From Candidatus Brocadiia bacterium (lineage in GTDB: Bacteria > Planctomycetota > DG-23 > SLPQ01): DNA of 36,733 bases. Of this stretch, positions 1 to 8,596 are shown piece by piece. The notes below the pieces were generated by a model that was not told the origin of the DNA, did not search any database, and saw only the letters and a list, made by a program, of their open reading frames with translations. Both the position numbers and the translations under genes were made by a program. The stretch spans positions 1-36,733 of the forward strand of contig SLPQ01000002.1 of the NCBI GenBank assembly GCA_007131925.1, given 5' to 3'. Each line of letters opens with the position of its first letter. The stretch's first letter is position 1.

Positions 1-3
1 TCG

Positions 4-10
4 CTCCTTT
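4..10 (-). promoter_or_regulatory. Shine-Dalgarno site of a gene starting beyond the window edge
   Basis: On the minus strand the window ends in AAAGGAG followed by CGA, a near-perfect ribosome binding site with no start codon left inside the window. It suggests a further minus-strand gene starting a few bases before coordinate 1, downstream of the radical SAM gene. Bases 11-106 show no coding frame that I can support. Confidence 0.4.
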
Positions 11-106
11 CGCTGTCTTCAGCTGGGGGCTCTGAGGTGCATGGCCATTATTGCGCCACCGGATTCAAAAGCAATAGAGCTGCGTGCTATCCCGTGGAAG
101 CGAACA

Positions 107-1456
107 TCACCGGCGCAGGTATGATGCGAAAAGCGCCAGCTGGCGGCGCCACTGCGACGGGCGGGCCCTTCGCAAGTGTCGCCAGACATAGGAGGGTCTC
201 AGGTAAAAGGCGCTCATGCCGCGGCGCACCCAGCCCTTGAGCTCCTCAAGCTGTGTGCCGGCTGGCACCAGCGGCAGCGAGAGATCCTCACCGACTGAGA
301 GACCCTCGGAATCAAAAAGCGGCGAGCCAGGGTACGGAGTCGCGAAGTGAAAGCTCGCATAGGTCGGCTCGAGCTCGAGGGCAAAGCGTATGGTCTCCTC
401 GCGCTCTGCATCTGTCTCGCCCGGCAGGCCAAACATGAAAAAACCCAGGGTCTCGATACCCGCCTCCTCCGCCAGGCGTATGCCCTCAAGTATAGCGTCT
501 CTTGAGGTTGCCTTGCCGCTTTTCTCGAGTATGCGCTCGCTGCCGCTCTCCACGCCGACATGCACGAGTCTGCAGCCGGCACCGCGCATCATGGAGACGA
601 TGTGTCTGTCAAGCCTGTCCGCCCTCGTCTGGCAGCACCACTCGATGGGCGAGCCGCGCTCGATCAGGTGAAGGCAGACCGCCTCGGCAAGGTCCCTCGC
701 CACGGTAAACTCAAGATCCATGAAGTACGCCGTCTTTACGGGGGTGTGGTCGAGGGCAAAGTCGATCTCGCGAATGACCTGCTCGGGCGTCTTCTTGCGA
801 AAGCCGGCCCCGTACATCACCTTTGAACAGAATGAACACTGCCACGGGCACCCGCGAGTGGTCTCAAAAAGCAGAAAATTGGGGCCGAGCACCTCGTAAA
901 AATACCTCTCGGTCTCGACCAGGTCAAACGCCGGCACCGGCAGCGACTTCATGTCGACGGGTCCGGCGGGCGCATTGCTCATAATCCTGCCACCTTCGAT
1001 GCGGGATACACCGTCGGCTGCCTCGATATCCATGCCGGCCGCAACCTGGCCGACTGCCGCCTCAGGCTCACCACTTATGACCACGTCGGCTCCGGTAAGG
1101 CGCAGCACGGCGGCGGGGTTAATCGTCGGGTGAAAGCCAGTAAGCGCCAGTTTCACAGCGCGCGCCTTGAGTGAGCGCGCAGCGGCCAGAAACGGGGCAG
1201 GGTCATTGTATGGGCACTGCCAGCGATCGAGGCCGGTAGATGTAAGTATGGCCAGGTCGGCTCCTGCAGCGCGCTCGGCGAGCGCTTCGGGAGGCAGTCG
1301 GAGGGCCTGGGCGTCTATTATAATGGGATGGTGGCCGGCCTCTCTGAGGATGGCTGCGCAGTTCGCCAGCTCGAGGGGCAGCCAGACGCGGTTGTAAGTG
1401 CCCTCTCTGGGTCCCTTCGGATAATCCCAGCATGGCTTGAGAAGTGCGACCTTCAC
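107..1456 (-). CDS. B12-binding-domain-type radical SAM protein
   Basis: This 449-residue protein has the layout of cobalamin-dependent radical SAM enzymes such as BchE or HpnJ relatives: an N-terminal Rossmann-like half (about 1-170) and a radical SAM core (about 190-400). The [4Fe-4S] motif CxxxCxxC is C203-C207-C210 in TRGCPWQCSFC. Later core motifs (HVGVESGSERIL, FGLPGETD) are also present. The DxHxxG cobalamin-ligand motif is missing, as is common in this superfamily, so B12 use is inferred from architecture only. The start is GTG in a GTGA overlap with the stop of the upstream glycosyltransferase gene, so translation is coupled. The substrate is unknown. Its coupling with a glycosyltransferase and a PLP aminotransferase suggests modification of a sugar- or polyprenyl-linked metabolite. 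Confidence 0.85.
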   Translation of the reverse strand: MKVALLKPCWDYPKGPREGTYNRVWLPLELANCAAILREAGHHPIIIDAQALRLPPEALAERAAGADLAILTSTGLDRWQCPYNDPAPFLAAARSLKARAVKLALTGFHPTINPAAVLRLTGADVVISGEPEAAVGQVAAGMDIEAADGVSRIEGGRIMSNAPAGPVDMKSLPVPAFDLVETERYFYEVLGPNFLLFETTRGCPWQCSFCSKVMYGAGFRKKTPEQVIREIDFALDHTPVKTAYFMDLEFTVARDLAEAVCLHLIERGSPIEWCCQTRADRLDRHIVSMMRGAGCRLVHVGVESGSERILEKSGKATSRDAILEGIRLAEEAGIETLGFFMFGLPGETDAEREETIRFALELEPTYASFHFATPYPGSPLFDSEGLSVGEDLSLPLVPAGTQLEELKGWVRRGMSAFYLRPSYVWRHLRRARPSQWRRQLALFASYLRR

Positions 1457-2241
1457 CGGCAGACCCCCGAGGTGTCCCTGTCAAAGCCTGCTCCTGAAGG
1501 CACCGGCAGGGGGCGGATCATTTTTCGTCCGCGCATCAGGTCACTCTTGAGGCGCGCCATGGCGGCAAGATCGTCGACAATGGTGCGCGCAAGCTGCACA
1601 GTCGAGTCCATGTCTTCTATCCATTCCACCGCTATCTCGTGCATGTGAAAGCCCTGCTTTTCAGCAAGTACAAGCAGCTCCGTGTCGAAAAACCACTTCG
1701 GGTCCTGTGTCTGCGGCACAAGGATCTCTTTGGCGGCGCGCGCGAGACCTTTGAAGCCGCACTGAGAGTCTGAAAAGCGCGTGTTGAAGACCGCCCCTAC
1801 CAGAAAGTTCCATCCGCGCGATATTATCTCACGATACCGGCATCTGGTGATGTTTGCCCCCGCAATCAGGCGCGAGCCGAGGATGACCTCCCAGCCCTTT
1901 TCGAAGAGCTCCATCATCTCAGGCACGGCCTTGAGATTAGTTGAAAGGTCGACGTCCATGTACGAGACATAGTCGGCATTCGAGTGCATCCAGGTTTCGC
2001 GCAGTGCGCGCCCGCGCCCCTTTTGCTCGAGGCGATAATAGATCGTGCGCGAGAGACGCTGGGCGAAGCGGCGGGCGATCTCGGCGGTGGCGTCGGTGGA
2101 GGCGTTGTCGGCGATTACGATGCACCAGTCGTACCTGGAAAGGTTGTCTTCGAGGAAAGAATGAAGTGTCTCGATGTTTGCCGCGAGACGTCTTTCGTCG
2201 TTGTGAACCGGTATCACGCAGTCGTAAGTAGTCTGACTCAT
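1453..2241 (-). CDS. Family 2 glycosyltransferase, dolichyl-phosphate glucosyltransferase (DPG)-like
   Basis: A 262-residue GT-A fold glycosyltransferase of the polyprenyl-phosphate sugar synthase type. Visible motifs are the nucleotide-binding start (CVIPVHNDERRL), ADNASTDAT, GRGRALRETW, the metal-binding DVD in MDVDLST, and a C-terminal block SQCGFKG...WFFDTELLVLAEK...EIAVEWIED that is highly typical of DPG-synthase-like GT2 enzymes. No C-terminal membrane helices are present, so it is probably soluble or peripheral. I chose the ATG at 2241 because it forms an ATGA overlap with the stop of the upstream aminotransferase gene; a GTG two codons earlier is possible. It probably transfers a hexose from a nucleotide sugar to a lipid phosphate; donor and acceptor cannot be read from the sequence. 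Confidence 0.85.
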   Translation of the reverse strand: MSQTTYDCVIPVHNDERRLAANIETLHSFLEDNLSRYDWCIVIADNASTDATAEIARRFAQRLSRTIYYRLEQKGRGRALRETWMHSNADYVSYMDVDLSTNLKAVPEMMELFEKGWEVILGSRLIAGANITRCRYREIISRGWNFLVGAVFNTRFSDSQCGFKGLARAAKEILVPQTQDPKWFFDTELLVLAEKQGFHMHEIAVEWIEDMDSTVQLARTIVDDLAAMARLKSDLMRGRKMIRPLPVPSGAGFDRDTSGVCR

Positions 2242-3515
2242 GTGCACCGGCCAGTCTGCTTTCTGCGGCGGATCTCCTCGACCGTCTCACGCACTGCCGC
2301 GGCGATGTAGTCGATGTCGGTCTGAGAGAATGTTGCGCTATTCGGCAGCTCCATGCTTCTCTCAGGCAGTGCGGCAGCTACGGGGCAGTCTGCACGATAG
2401 TTGCTGAAGACCTCGAGTGATGCGCAGTTTCTGAGGTCGTCCGCCTGGGTGTCGACACCCTTTTTTCGAAGCGCCTTTCTGAACTCAGGCCTGTCTTCCA
2501 CGAGTATCCGAAAGTAAAGATAAATGTGCTCTAATTCGCCTGCGGGTATGTCCGGCGCCCTGATGCCGGGTACCTCGGCCAGAAGTGCCGCCAGGCGGCG
2601 GCCGTTGGCAGACAGGCTCGCGTTTCGCTGTGGGAGACGGCTGATCTCGTCAAGGCCGACGGCGGCCTGGAGGTTAGCCATCCGGCCGAGCGCCTTTGGA
2701 GAAAATTGGGTTATCTGCTCGAGCGGCTGCCGCAGGAGACGGTCCAGCGCATCGGAGCCGAGGTTGTCAAGAACTCTTGCTGCCAGGTAGAGCGTCCAGG
2801 GAAACAGGCGCCCGCGCGTGAGCAGCCACGCGCACAGGCTGGCGAGGACCTTCATGTGCAGTGAAGGCCCGTGCGGCGGGGGAGAGGAGCCTGCCAGCCG
2901 TCGTACGCTGCCAGCCAGCGGCACGTCGCTGAATGTGACGGCGCCGCCGCCGAAGCAGGCCATGTTTTTCCAGATGTCAAAGGAGAAAAACCCCGCGTCG
3001 CCGACCGTGCCTGCGGGCCTGCCGGAGCACCTGGCGCCGGCTGCATGTGAGCAGTCCTCCAGGAGCGCGATTCGGGCCTGTGCGGCGAGCGCTTGAAGCC
3101 GCTGCATATTCGCTGCGCGTCCGAAAAGATGCGCCGTGACGAGCGCCCTGGTCCTGTCGGTGACGGCAGAGCGCGCGAGTGCGGGGTCTATGTTGAAGGT
3201 ATGAGGGTCTACGTCCGCGAATACCGGTCGTGCCCCAGTAGCGATGACGGCCGCCGGCATCGACGCAGAGATGTAGGCGGGCATTATTACCTCATCTCCC
3301 TGGCCGATTTCGAGCGCCCTCAGTGTCAGGTAAAGGCCGCCCTGTGCAGAAGACGTCGCGACGCAGGCTTGAGCGCCGAGGCATTCCGCGAATGCCCTTT
3401 CAAACTCGGCCACACTCTGGCCGTAAGAGAGCTCGTCTCCGGTCGCCAGCCGTATGTACCTGCCGAAGGCCGTGATGTCGAGATTGACCGCATGGCGCGG
3501 ATATACCCTGTTCAC
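2238..3515 (-). CDS. DegT/DnrJ/EryC1/StrS family PLP-dependent sugar aminotransferase
   Basis: A 425-residue fold-type I aminotransferase of the family that aminates nucleotide-linked keto-sugars. Substrate and cofactor motifs are in order: TSSAQGGLYLTLRAL, GDEVIMPAYIS, FADVDPHTFNID, and LLEDCSHAAGA with D154 facing the PLP ring nitrogen. The Schiff-base lysine is K183 in SFDIWKNMACFGGGA. The length suits the family (about 370-420). The start is GTG with GGGAG about seven bases upstream; no better start agrees with the family N-terminus. It heads a three-gene coupled unit with the glycosyltransferase and radical SAM genes. A TTGACA hexamer lies upstream at 3576-3581 but has no good -10 partner, so the promoter is uncertain. 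A GnnB-like role in lipid A cannot be excluded but is not supported by position. Confidence 0.88.
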   Translation of the reverse strand: MNRVYPRHAVNLDITAFGRYIRLATGDELSYGQSVAEFERAFAECLGAQACVATSSAQGGLYLTLRALEIGQGDEVIMPAYISASMPAAVIATGARPVFADVDPHTFNIDPALARSAVTDRTRALVTAHLFGRAANMQRLQALAAQARIALLEDCSHAAGARCSGRPAGTVGDAGFFSFDIWKNMACFGGGAVTFSDVPLAGSVRRLAGSSPPPHGPSLHMKVLASLCAWLLTRGRLFPWTLYLAARVLDNLGSDALDRLLRQPLEQITQFSPKALGRMANLQAAVGLDEISRLPQRNASLSANGRRLAALLAEVPGIRAPDIPAGELEHIYLYFRILVEDRPEFRKALRKKGVDTQADDLRNCASLEVFSNYRADCPVAAALPERSMELPNSATFSQTDIDYIAAAVRETVEEIRRRKQTGRCT

Positions 3516-3598
3516 GGACCGCTCCCATTAAGAGAGTAATCGTGCGGCGCATATCTTCTGATGAGCCGGCCCGCATGTCAAGGGAGCCTATTACAGCG

Positions 3599-6439
3599 TC
3601 AATCGAACCACATGCTGATCGTCTCCTCGTAGCGGGCAGCTCTTTCAAGGTGCTCGACCGCTCTCTGGCGGTCTCCTGACCGCATTGCTTCGATGGCAAG
3701 GCCTGTGTAGGTTCCGGTAATCGCATTATAGGCCAGCTGCCAGAGCTCGCGAGACTGGTGTGCGCGCCTGAACTGATGTGTCTCAAGTATGGAGGCCGCC
3801 TCTCGAAACTGTCGGCGCTCGGTGAGCATCACCGCGGTCATGAGCGCGATATTGTCATCTTCCGGAAAGAGCCTGCGGGCCCTCTGCAGAAGGTCTCTGC
3901 GGGACCTGCGGTCGTTCATGGCGTAGTAGATGTCCGCCAGCTGTGCATACGCCTCTGCGTCTTCGGGATCCTGCTCGATGGCCTTGAGATACAGCCCTTC
4001 TGCAGTCCTGAAATCACCGGTAAGCCTGCCGCGGGTAAAAGCGGTGGCCACAATGCGATAAAGCCCCGGCACGTCAAACCGCCCCACGAGGCCCTGCCAG
4101 AGCTCCAGCGCTTCGTCCTGTCGGCCGAGCCAGTAGAGCATCACACCCTCGAAATACCTCGGATAGGCCCCCTCGCCGGTGAGCTCGGCCACGTATCGCA
4201 GCGCCGTAACGGCTTCTCTGCGATGCGGAAAGACGTAGTCGGTACCCATGTCCGCGGCAGTTTCGGCGTATGAGAGCGTCTGCGGATGTTCATCAGCCCG
4301 CCCTGCCAGATACGATAGGTAGTAGTAATAGAGACCCGATTCGGCCAGCCCTTCGCCTGAGCGCGCTACAAGCAGCGCCTCGTCAGTGCGATTGAGGCCG
4401 TCATAGAAGAGCGCCACCTCGAGATACAGGTTTGCATCCGTTCCGAGTGCCTTTCTTATTGCCCGCTGGTCCGCCTCTCCATTGACGAAAAGCCGCTCCA
4501 CCGAAGCTACCGGATCCATCGGGTCGCATGCCAGAGCAGCAGCCAGCGCCTCTACTGCCATCTCATGACGGCCGTCCAGTCGCGCGGCAACGGCCATGCT
4601 GTCCCAGAGTATGCAGCTGTGGCTGTGGCCACGGCCCGCCTTTTCGAATCCTTCAAGAGCGCTGCCGTAGCGACCCTCACGAAGGTCCTCGCGCGCAAGC
4701 AGAAATGCGGCTAGGCGGGTCCACCTGGCTTCTCCACTTATAGACCGAAGCGTATCGATGCCGGCCTCATGATCGATCTTCATCTCGGCAAGAGCAAGGT
4801 AGTAGCGCGCCTCCATATCGGTCGGGTCGAGTGTGGTTGCGCGCCTGAGCGCCTCAACGGCTGCATTGTCGTCAAGCTGGCGGTAGCGCAGTATCCCAAG
4901 CGCTTTCCATGCCGGCTGAAAATCCGGCCACATCGAGACTATCGAGCGGTATGCCGAAGCCGCGGAAACGAAGTCGCCCTCATTTACCTCAAGGTCCATC
5001 GCAGCTGAAAGCTCGTCCCATTCAATGCCGGAGCCACCGAGCTCTACGGTCGGAGGCAGCTCAGGCGTGGGGCCCTGCGCAGGCTGGAGGGACTTTTCGA
5101 AATCAATAAGTGACGATCCATGGCGGTCGACAAGCGTGACCGTGAGCGAAGCGTCCTCAGACAGGCCGCGTATATCAATGGTCTCGCTGATAAGATCACC
5201 TGGCACAGCATCGATGTGCCTTGAAACAAGGGTGCTCATGTCGCTACGGACGGTGAGTGTACCTTCGGCAGCCGTGAGGGTATTGAGCCGAAGGTGCGCC
5301 TCGTTAAAGTCATCGTCCAGCGCGAGTGTCAATGCGGCGACCTCGGAGGCGGCATCGACGCCACCAAGGCCCCTCACAGGATACCAGTACTCGGTCCACT
5401 GATCCATCTGGTGCGGCTCAAGCCAGCCACTCATGTCCTGGACCGGCCACTTACCGCCCTGGATTTCGTTGTAGGATCCCTGTGCTATGGAATACTCGCG
5501 GGCCCAGTAAGACCGCGTGCCCCAAGTCCATATCTTTATCCCACGCGTGTCGCTCGGGTGGGCGTAGCGCACGAGCCCATAGTCTTCTTCGTGAAAGTAG
5601 GCCGCTATGAAGGGCGCGTCCCACCCGAAAACACCCAGCTGGTTCGGAACATTTCTATACAAGCTCTGGTCGCTGTCGCGCGACATCTCAGGCCATTCGT
5701 GCACTCCGCCGAAGCCATGGCCCGCTACATGGTCGACAGGCATTATAAACTGCATGTCGTCGCCGGTGTGGACTGCGGCATTCACCCAGAACTGGTAACG
5801 GTTTCGAACGGGTGTAGGGTTGTAAAGCCGCACTGTAAGGCCCATGCGGGCTGATCCCGGTGAAAGGGATATCTCGTAGGTTGACCAGAACCGGTAGAAA
5901 TGGTCGAAGGCCGACACGAAAACCGAGGCGCTGCCGTCATCTTTTTCGACTATTTTCCAGCGGTAGGGCTCCATCGTATCCTGGCCGTGGTTGCCGACTG
6001 GAAAGGCCAGCTCGATGCCTCCGGCAAGCCAGCCACGCCTGCGCCCCACGCGGATTGGCTTTACCGCATCGTTTGTCCAGAGCAGGTTGCGCCCTGATGC
6101 CTTGTCGATGATGCGCCACACGCGCCCGCCCACCTCGGGCAGCACCTCGACACGAAGCAGGTCGTTTTCGAGGACGACCATCTGGTAGTCCTCGTCTATG
6201 GGCTCAGCAGCCCGAGTTTGCACGCGAAACATCGAGCGAGGGTACGCGCTGTACCAGTCGCTTCTCTCAAAGATTGCCGGCTGGGGGTCAGGCGGGCCCA
6301 TCAGAAAGGTGGGAATGGTCACGGTTTCGACGCTTGCCGAGACGGCCCGGCCGGCCGCCTCCGATGTCGAAAACAGACCAAGAACGACAAGAAAAGTCAC
6401 CAGCAGGGCTGCCATCCGCGTGAGCTTGATCCTTGACAT
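3599..6439 (-). CDS. Exported DUF5107 (mutarotase-like) and TPR repeat protein
   Basis: A 946-residue protein with a signal peptide (basic start, hydrophobic 9-22, cleavage near 28-29 after SEA-A). Residues about 85-385 match the DUF5107 domain, a galactose-mutarotase-like beta-sandwich: LENDLLRVEVLPEVGGRVWRI, GRNLLWTND, GGIELAFPVGNHG. From about residue 510 to the end it is alpha-helical with many TPR-like units, such as ASAYRSIVSMWPDFQPAWKALG and YLKAIEQDPEDAEAYAQLADIYYA. In related proteins this pairing is assumed to bind carbohydrate and protein partners in the cell envelope; no enzyme activity is established and I infer none. It starts at ATG with GGGAG upstream and is probably monocistronic, since an 83-bp gap separates it from the degT gene. 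It diverges from ilvD across a 296-bp region. Confidence 0.82.
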   Translation of the reverse strand: MSRIKLTRMAALLVTFLVVLGLFSTSEAAGRAVSASVETVTIPTFLMGPPDPQPAIFERSDWYSAYPRSMFRVQTRAAEPIDEDYQMVVLENDLLRVEVLPEVGGRVWRIIDKASGRNLLWTNDAVKPIRVGRRRGWLAGGIELAFPVGNHGQDTMEPYRWKIVEKDDGSASVFVSAFDHFYRFWSTYEISLSPGSARMGLTVRLYNPTPVRNRYQFWVNAAVHTGDDMQFIMPVDHVAGHGFGGVHEWPEMSRDSDQSLYRNVPNQLGVFGWDAPFIAAYFHEEDYGLVRYAHPSDTRGIKIWTWGTRSYWAREYSIAQGSYNEIQGGKWPVQDMSGWLEPHQMDQWTEYWYPVRGLGGVDAASEVAALTLALDDDFNEAHLRLNTLTAAEGTLTVRSDMSTLVSRHIDAVPGDLISETIDIRGLSEDASLTVTLVDRHGSSLIDFEKSLQPAQGPTPELPPTVELGGSGIEWDELSAAMDLEVNEGDFVSAASAYRSIVSMWPDFQPAWKALGILRYRQLDDNAAVEALRRATTLDPTDMEARYYLALAEMKIDHEAGIDTLRSISGEARWTRLAAFLLAREDLREGRYGSALEGFEKAGRGHSHSCILWDSMAVAARLDGRHEMAVEALAAALACDPMDPVASVERLFVNGEADQRAIRKALGTDANLYLEVALFYDGLNRTDEALLVARSGEGLAESGLYYYYLSYLAGRADEHPQTLSYAETAADMGTDYVFPHRREAVTALRYVAELTGEGAYPRYFEGVMLYWLGRQDEALELWQGLVGRFDVPGLYRIVATAFTRGRLTGDFRTAEGLYLKAIEQDPEDAEAYAQLADIYYAMNDRRSRRDLLQRARRLFPEDDNIALMTAVMLTERRQFREAASILETHQFRRAHQSRELWQLAYNAITGTYTGLAIEAMRSGDRQRAVEHLERAARYEETISMWFD

Positions 6440-6608
6440 CTGTTCTCCCGGTCATAGTAAGGAGTTGCATAAAATGAACTGCAGCAGGTAGATAATAAAC
6501 TTTACATACAACACGCCCATGCGCAAGCCCCTCTTGCCTTGCGAACACGCGTTTAGAGCATGTCCTGCCGCGCATCCGGCGGGCTGCAGCTCCGTAGCGC
6601 GATTACTG

Positions 6609-6636
6609 TTGACACAAAGCGACGTTTTCCGATAAT
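6609..6636 (+). promoter_or_regulatory. Sigma70-like promoter of ilvD
   Basis: TTGACA (6609-6614), a 16-bp spacer and GATAAT (6631-6636) match 6/6 and 5/6 of the -35 and -10 consensus. Transcription would start near 6643, giving a leader of roughly 93 nt. The leader holds a small perfect hairpin (6654-6667, GGCCG-ATTT-CGGCC). No leader peptide or T-box is visible. The rest of the 6440-6735 divergent region shows nothing else I can support. Confidence 0.7.
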
Positions 6637-6735
6637 CAACCGGTTTGAATCGCGGCCGATTTCGGCCCTATTGAGTGTCGCTCTTGTGCGCAGGCAGCAA
6701 TTGTGGCGGGAAGTGAGCTTGCAGAGGAGATTGCA

Positions 6736-8388
6736 TTGCGAAGCGACGTTGCGAAAAAGGGTCTTGAGCGGATGCCCGCCAGGGCGCTGCTGTGTGCAAC
6801 GGGCATGCCGCGCGAGGAGATGGACAAGCCCTTTATCGGCATATGTTCGAGCTTTACCGACCTTATCCCTGGGCACACCCATTTGAGGCGACTCGAACGG
6901 GCGAGCGAGCATGGGGTGTGCGCTGGTGGAGGCTATCCGCTCGTTTTCTCCGTGCCGGGCGTGTGTGATGGCATTGTGATGGGGCACAAGGGGATGCACT
7001 ACAGCCTCCCGTCCCGCGATCTGATTGCAGACATGGTAGAGTCAGTAGTCACCGGCCACGCGCTTGACGGGCTGGTCATGCTCTGCAGCTGCGACAAGAT
7101 AGTTCCCGGCATGCTCATGGCCGCCGCCCGTCTCGACATTCCGACGGTGGTAGTTACCGGGGGGCCGATGCTTTCAGGTCGCCACAAGGGAAAGCGTCTC
7201 AGCCTCGTGCGTGACACTTTCGAGGCAGTAGGGCGCAGGCAGGCCGGGGAAATAAGCGACGAGGATGTTGCGTGTCTGGAGATGGAGGCGTGTCCGGGCG
7301 CCGGCTCTTGCCAGGGGGCATACACGGCCAACACAATGGCGTGTGTAACCGAGGCACTGGGCCTGTCGCTTGCGGGTTGCGCTACGACGCTTGCTGTGGC
7401 AGCGCGCAAGGACCGCATGGCATATCTCTCAGGCAAGCGTGTTTGCGACCTTGTCCGGCAGGAGGCGCGCGCGCGCACTTTTCTGACCAGGGAGTCATTC
7501 GAAAACGCAATCATGGTGGACATGGCGCTCGGCGGCTCCACAAACACCTGCCTGCATATTCCTGCCATTGCGCACGACGCCGGCATCGATATGGATCTTG
7601 AATGGTTTGACAGGATAAGCAGGGCAACCCCTCACCTTACAGGGCTGAGGCCGGCCGGCGATTACTTCATGGAGGACCTCGACTTTGCCGGCGGCGTGCC
7701 GGGTCTTATGAGCCGGCTCGAGCCGCTGCTTAACGACTGTCCTACCGTCTCAGGCATGTCAACGAGGCGGATCGCCCTCGACGCGGAGGTTACTGATGAC
7801 GAAGTGATCCGTCCGGCGGACAAAGCGCTTCACGACGAGGGAGGCATAGCGGTCCTGCGCGGGAACCTCGCCCCAGACGGCGCCATCATTAAGCAGAGTG
7901 CCGTGGAAAGGGAGGCGATGACGCTCAAGGGCAGGGCGCTGTGCTTTGAGGGCGAGGAGCAGGCCATGGAGGCGATAATGGGCGGAGTGGTGAAGGCCGG
8001 CCATGTCGTCGTAATACGTTATGAGGGCCCATCAGGCGGTCCCGGGATGCGAGAGATGCTCTCGCCTACTGCGGCCATTGTCGGGATGGGGCTGTCAAAC
8101 AGCGTGGGGCTTTTGACCGACGGGCGCTTTTCCGGCGGCACAAAGGGCCCCTGTGTCGGGCACATATCCCCGGAGGCGGCCGCTGGCGGCCCGATAGGTC
8201 TTGTAAAAGACGGCGATACTATAGTTATAGACATCCCCGGGCGCCGGCTTGACCTTGATGTTAAAGAGGCCGAGCTCGAAAAGCGAAAGGGCGAGTGGAA
8301 GCCTTTGCCACCAAAGGTAAACACAGGCTATCTGGCCCGGTACGCCCGGATGGTGCAGAGTGCGGCGACGGGGGCGATACTGAAATGA
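6736..8388 (+). CDS. ilvD: Dihydroxy-acid dehydratase
   Basis: IlvD dehydrates 2,3-dihydroxy-isovalerate and 2,3-dihydroxy-3-methylvalerate to the 2-keto acids that precede valine, leucine and isoleucine; it is cytoplasmic and uses an Fe-S cluster. Family signatures are present: [51 protein letters not shown] and SDG-like [13 protein letters not shown]. The first cysteine-loop position reads PGH ([11 protein letters not shown]) as in the oxygen-sensitive [4Fe-4S] E. coli enzyme, not the TCN of [2Fe-2S] types. I set the start at TTG 6736: GAGGAG lies exactly six bases upstream and the resulting 550-residue protein begins like the family. An in-frame GTG at 6703 would add 11 residues but has no ribosome binding site. 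No other branched-chain amino acid genes are nearby. Confidence 0.93.
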   Translation: MRSDVAKKGLERMPARALLCATGMPREEMDKPFIGICSSFTDLIPGHTHLRRLERASEHGVCAGGGYPLVFSVPGVCDGIVMGHKGMHYSLPSRDLIADMVESVVTGHALDGLVMLCSCDKIVPGMLMAAARLDIPTVVVTGGPMLSGRHKGKRLSLVRDTFEAVGRRQAGEISDEDVACLEMEACPGAGSCQGAYTANTMACVTEALGLSLAGCATTLAVAARKDRMAYLSGKRVCDLVRQEARARTFLTRESFENAIMVDMALGGSTNTCLHIPAIAHDAGIDMDLEWFDRISRATPHLTGLRPAGDYFMEDLDFAGGVPGLMSRLEPLLNDCPTVSGMSTRRIALDAEVTDDEVIRPADKALHDEGGIAVLRGNLAPDGAIIKQSAVEREAMTLKGRALCFEGEEQAMEAIMGGVVKAGHVVVIRYEGPSGGPGMREMLSPTAAIVGMGLSNSVGLLTDGRFSGGTKGPCVGHISPEAAAGGPIGLVKDGDTIVIDIPGRRLDLDVKEAELEKRKGEWKPLPPKVNTGYLARYARMVQSAATGAILK

Positions 8389-8396
8389 GAGCGGCC

Positions 8397-8425
8397 TTGA
8401 AAATCGGTTGTGCGGGCGTCATAAT
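8397..8425 (+). promoter_or_regulatory. Sigma70-like promoter of tRNA-Gln and the glmU operon
   Basis: TTGAAA (8397-8402), a 17-bp spacer and CATAAT (8420-8425) form a good promoter just after the ilvD stop. Initiation near 8432 would put the tRNA about 57 nt into the transcript. A GC hairpin (GGCGC...GCGCC, about 8468-8483) sits between the promoter and the tRNA and could mark 5' processing. Confidence 0.6.
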
Positions 8426-8488
8426 TGTATCCCACCCGGCTGACAAGGGTGCTTTTCTTCATTGAGCGGCGCTTCGCGGCGCCGGCGC

Positions 8489-8563
8489 TACCCGGTGGTG
8501 TAATCGGAAACACAAGAGGTTTTGGTCCTCTCGTTGGAGGTTCGAGTCCTCCCCGGGTAGCCA
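8489..8563 (+). tRNA. tRNA-Gln (anticodon TTG)
   Basis: A full cloverleaf can be drawn. The acceptor stem is TACCCGG with CCGGGTA; the D stem is GTGT with ACAC; the anticodon stem AGAGG/CCTCT encloses the loop TTTTGGT with anticodon TTG; the T arm is GGAGG-TTCGAGT-CCTCC. The discriminator is G73 and CCA is encoded. The weak U1-A72 pair and G73 are identity elements of glutamine tRNAs. It lies 33 bp before glmU, a neighbour it also has in some other bacteria. Confidence 0.96.
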
Positions 8564-8596
8564 TTTGTCTTTTTCCGGAGCGGGTGTTGCCGGATC

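Noticed and set aside
3576-3581. TTGACA on the minus strand upstream of the DegT gene
   Set aside because: A perfect -35 hexamer, but the bases 16-18 bp downstream (GAAGAT, AAGATA) are a poor -10, so I did not call a promoter.
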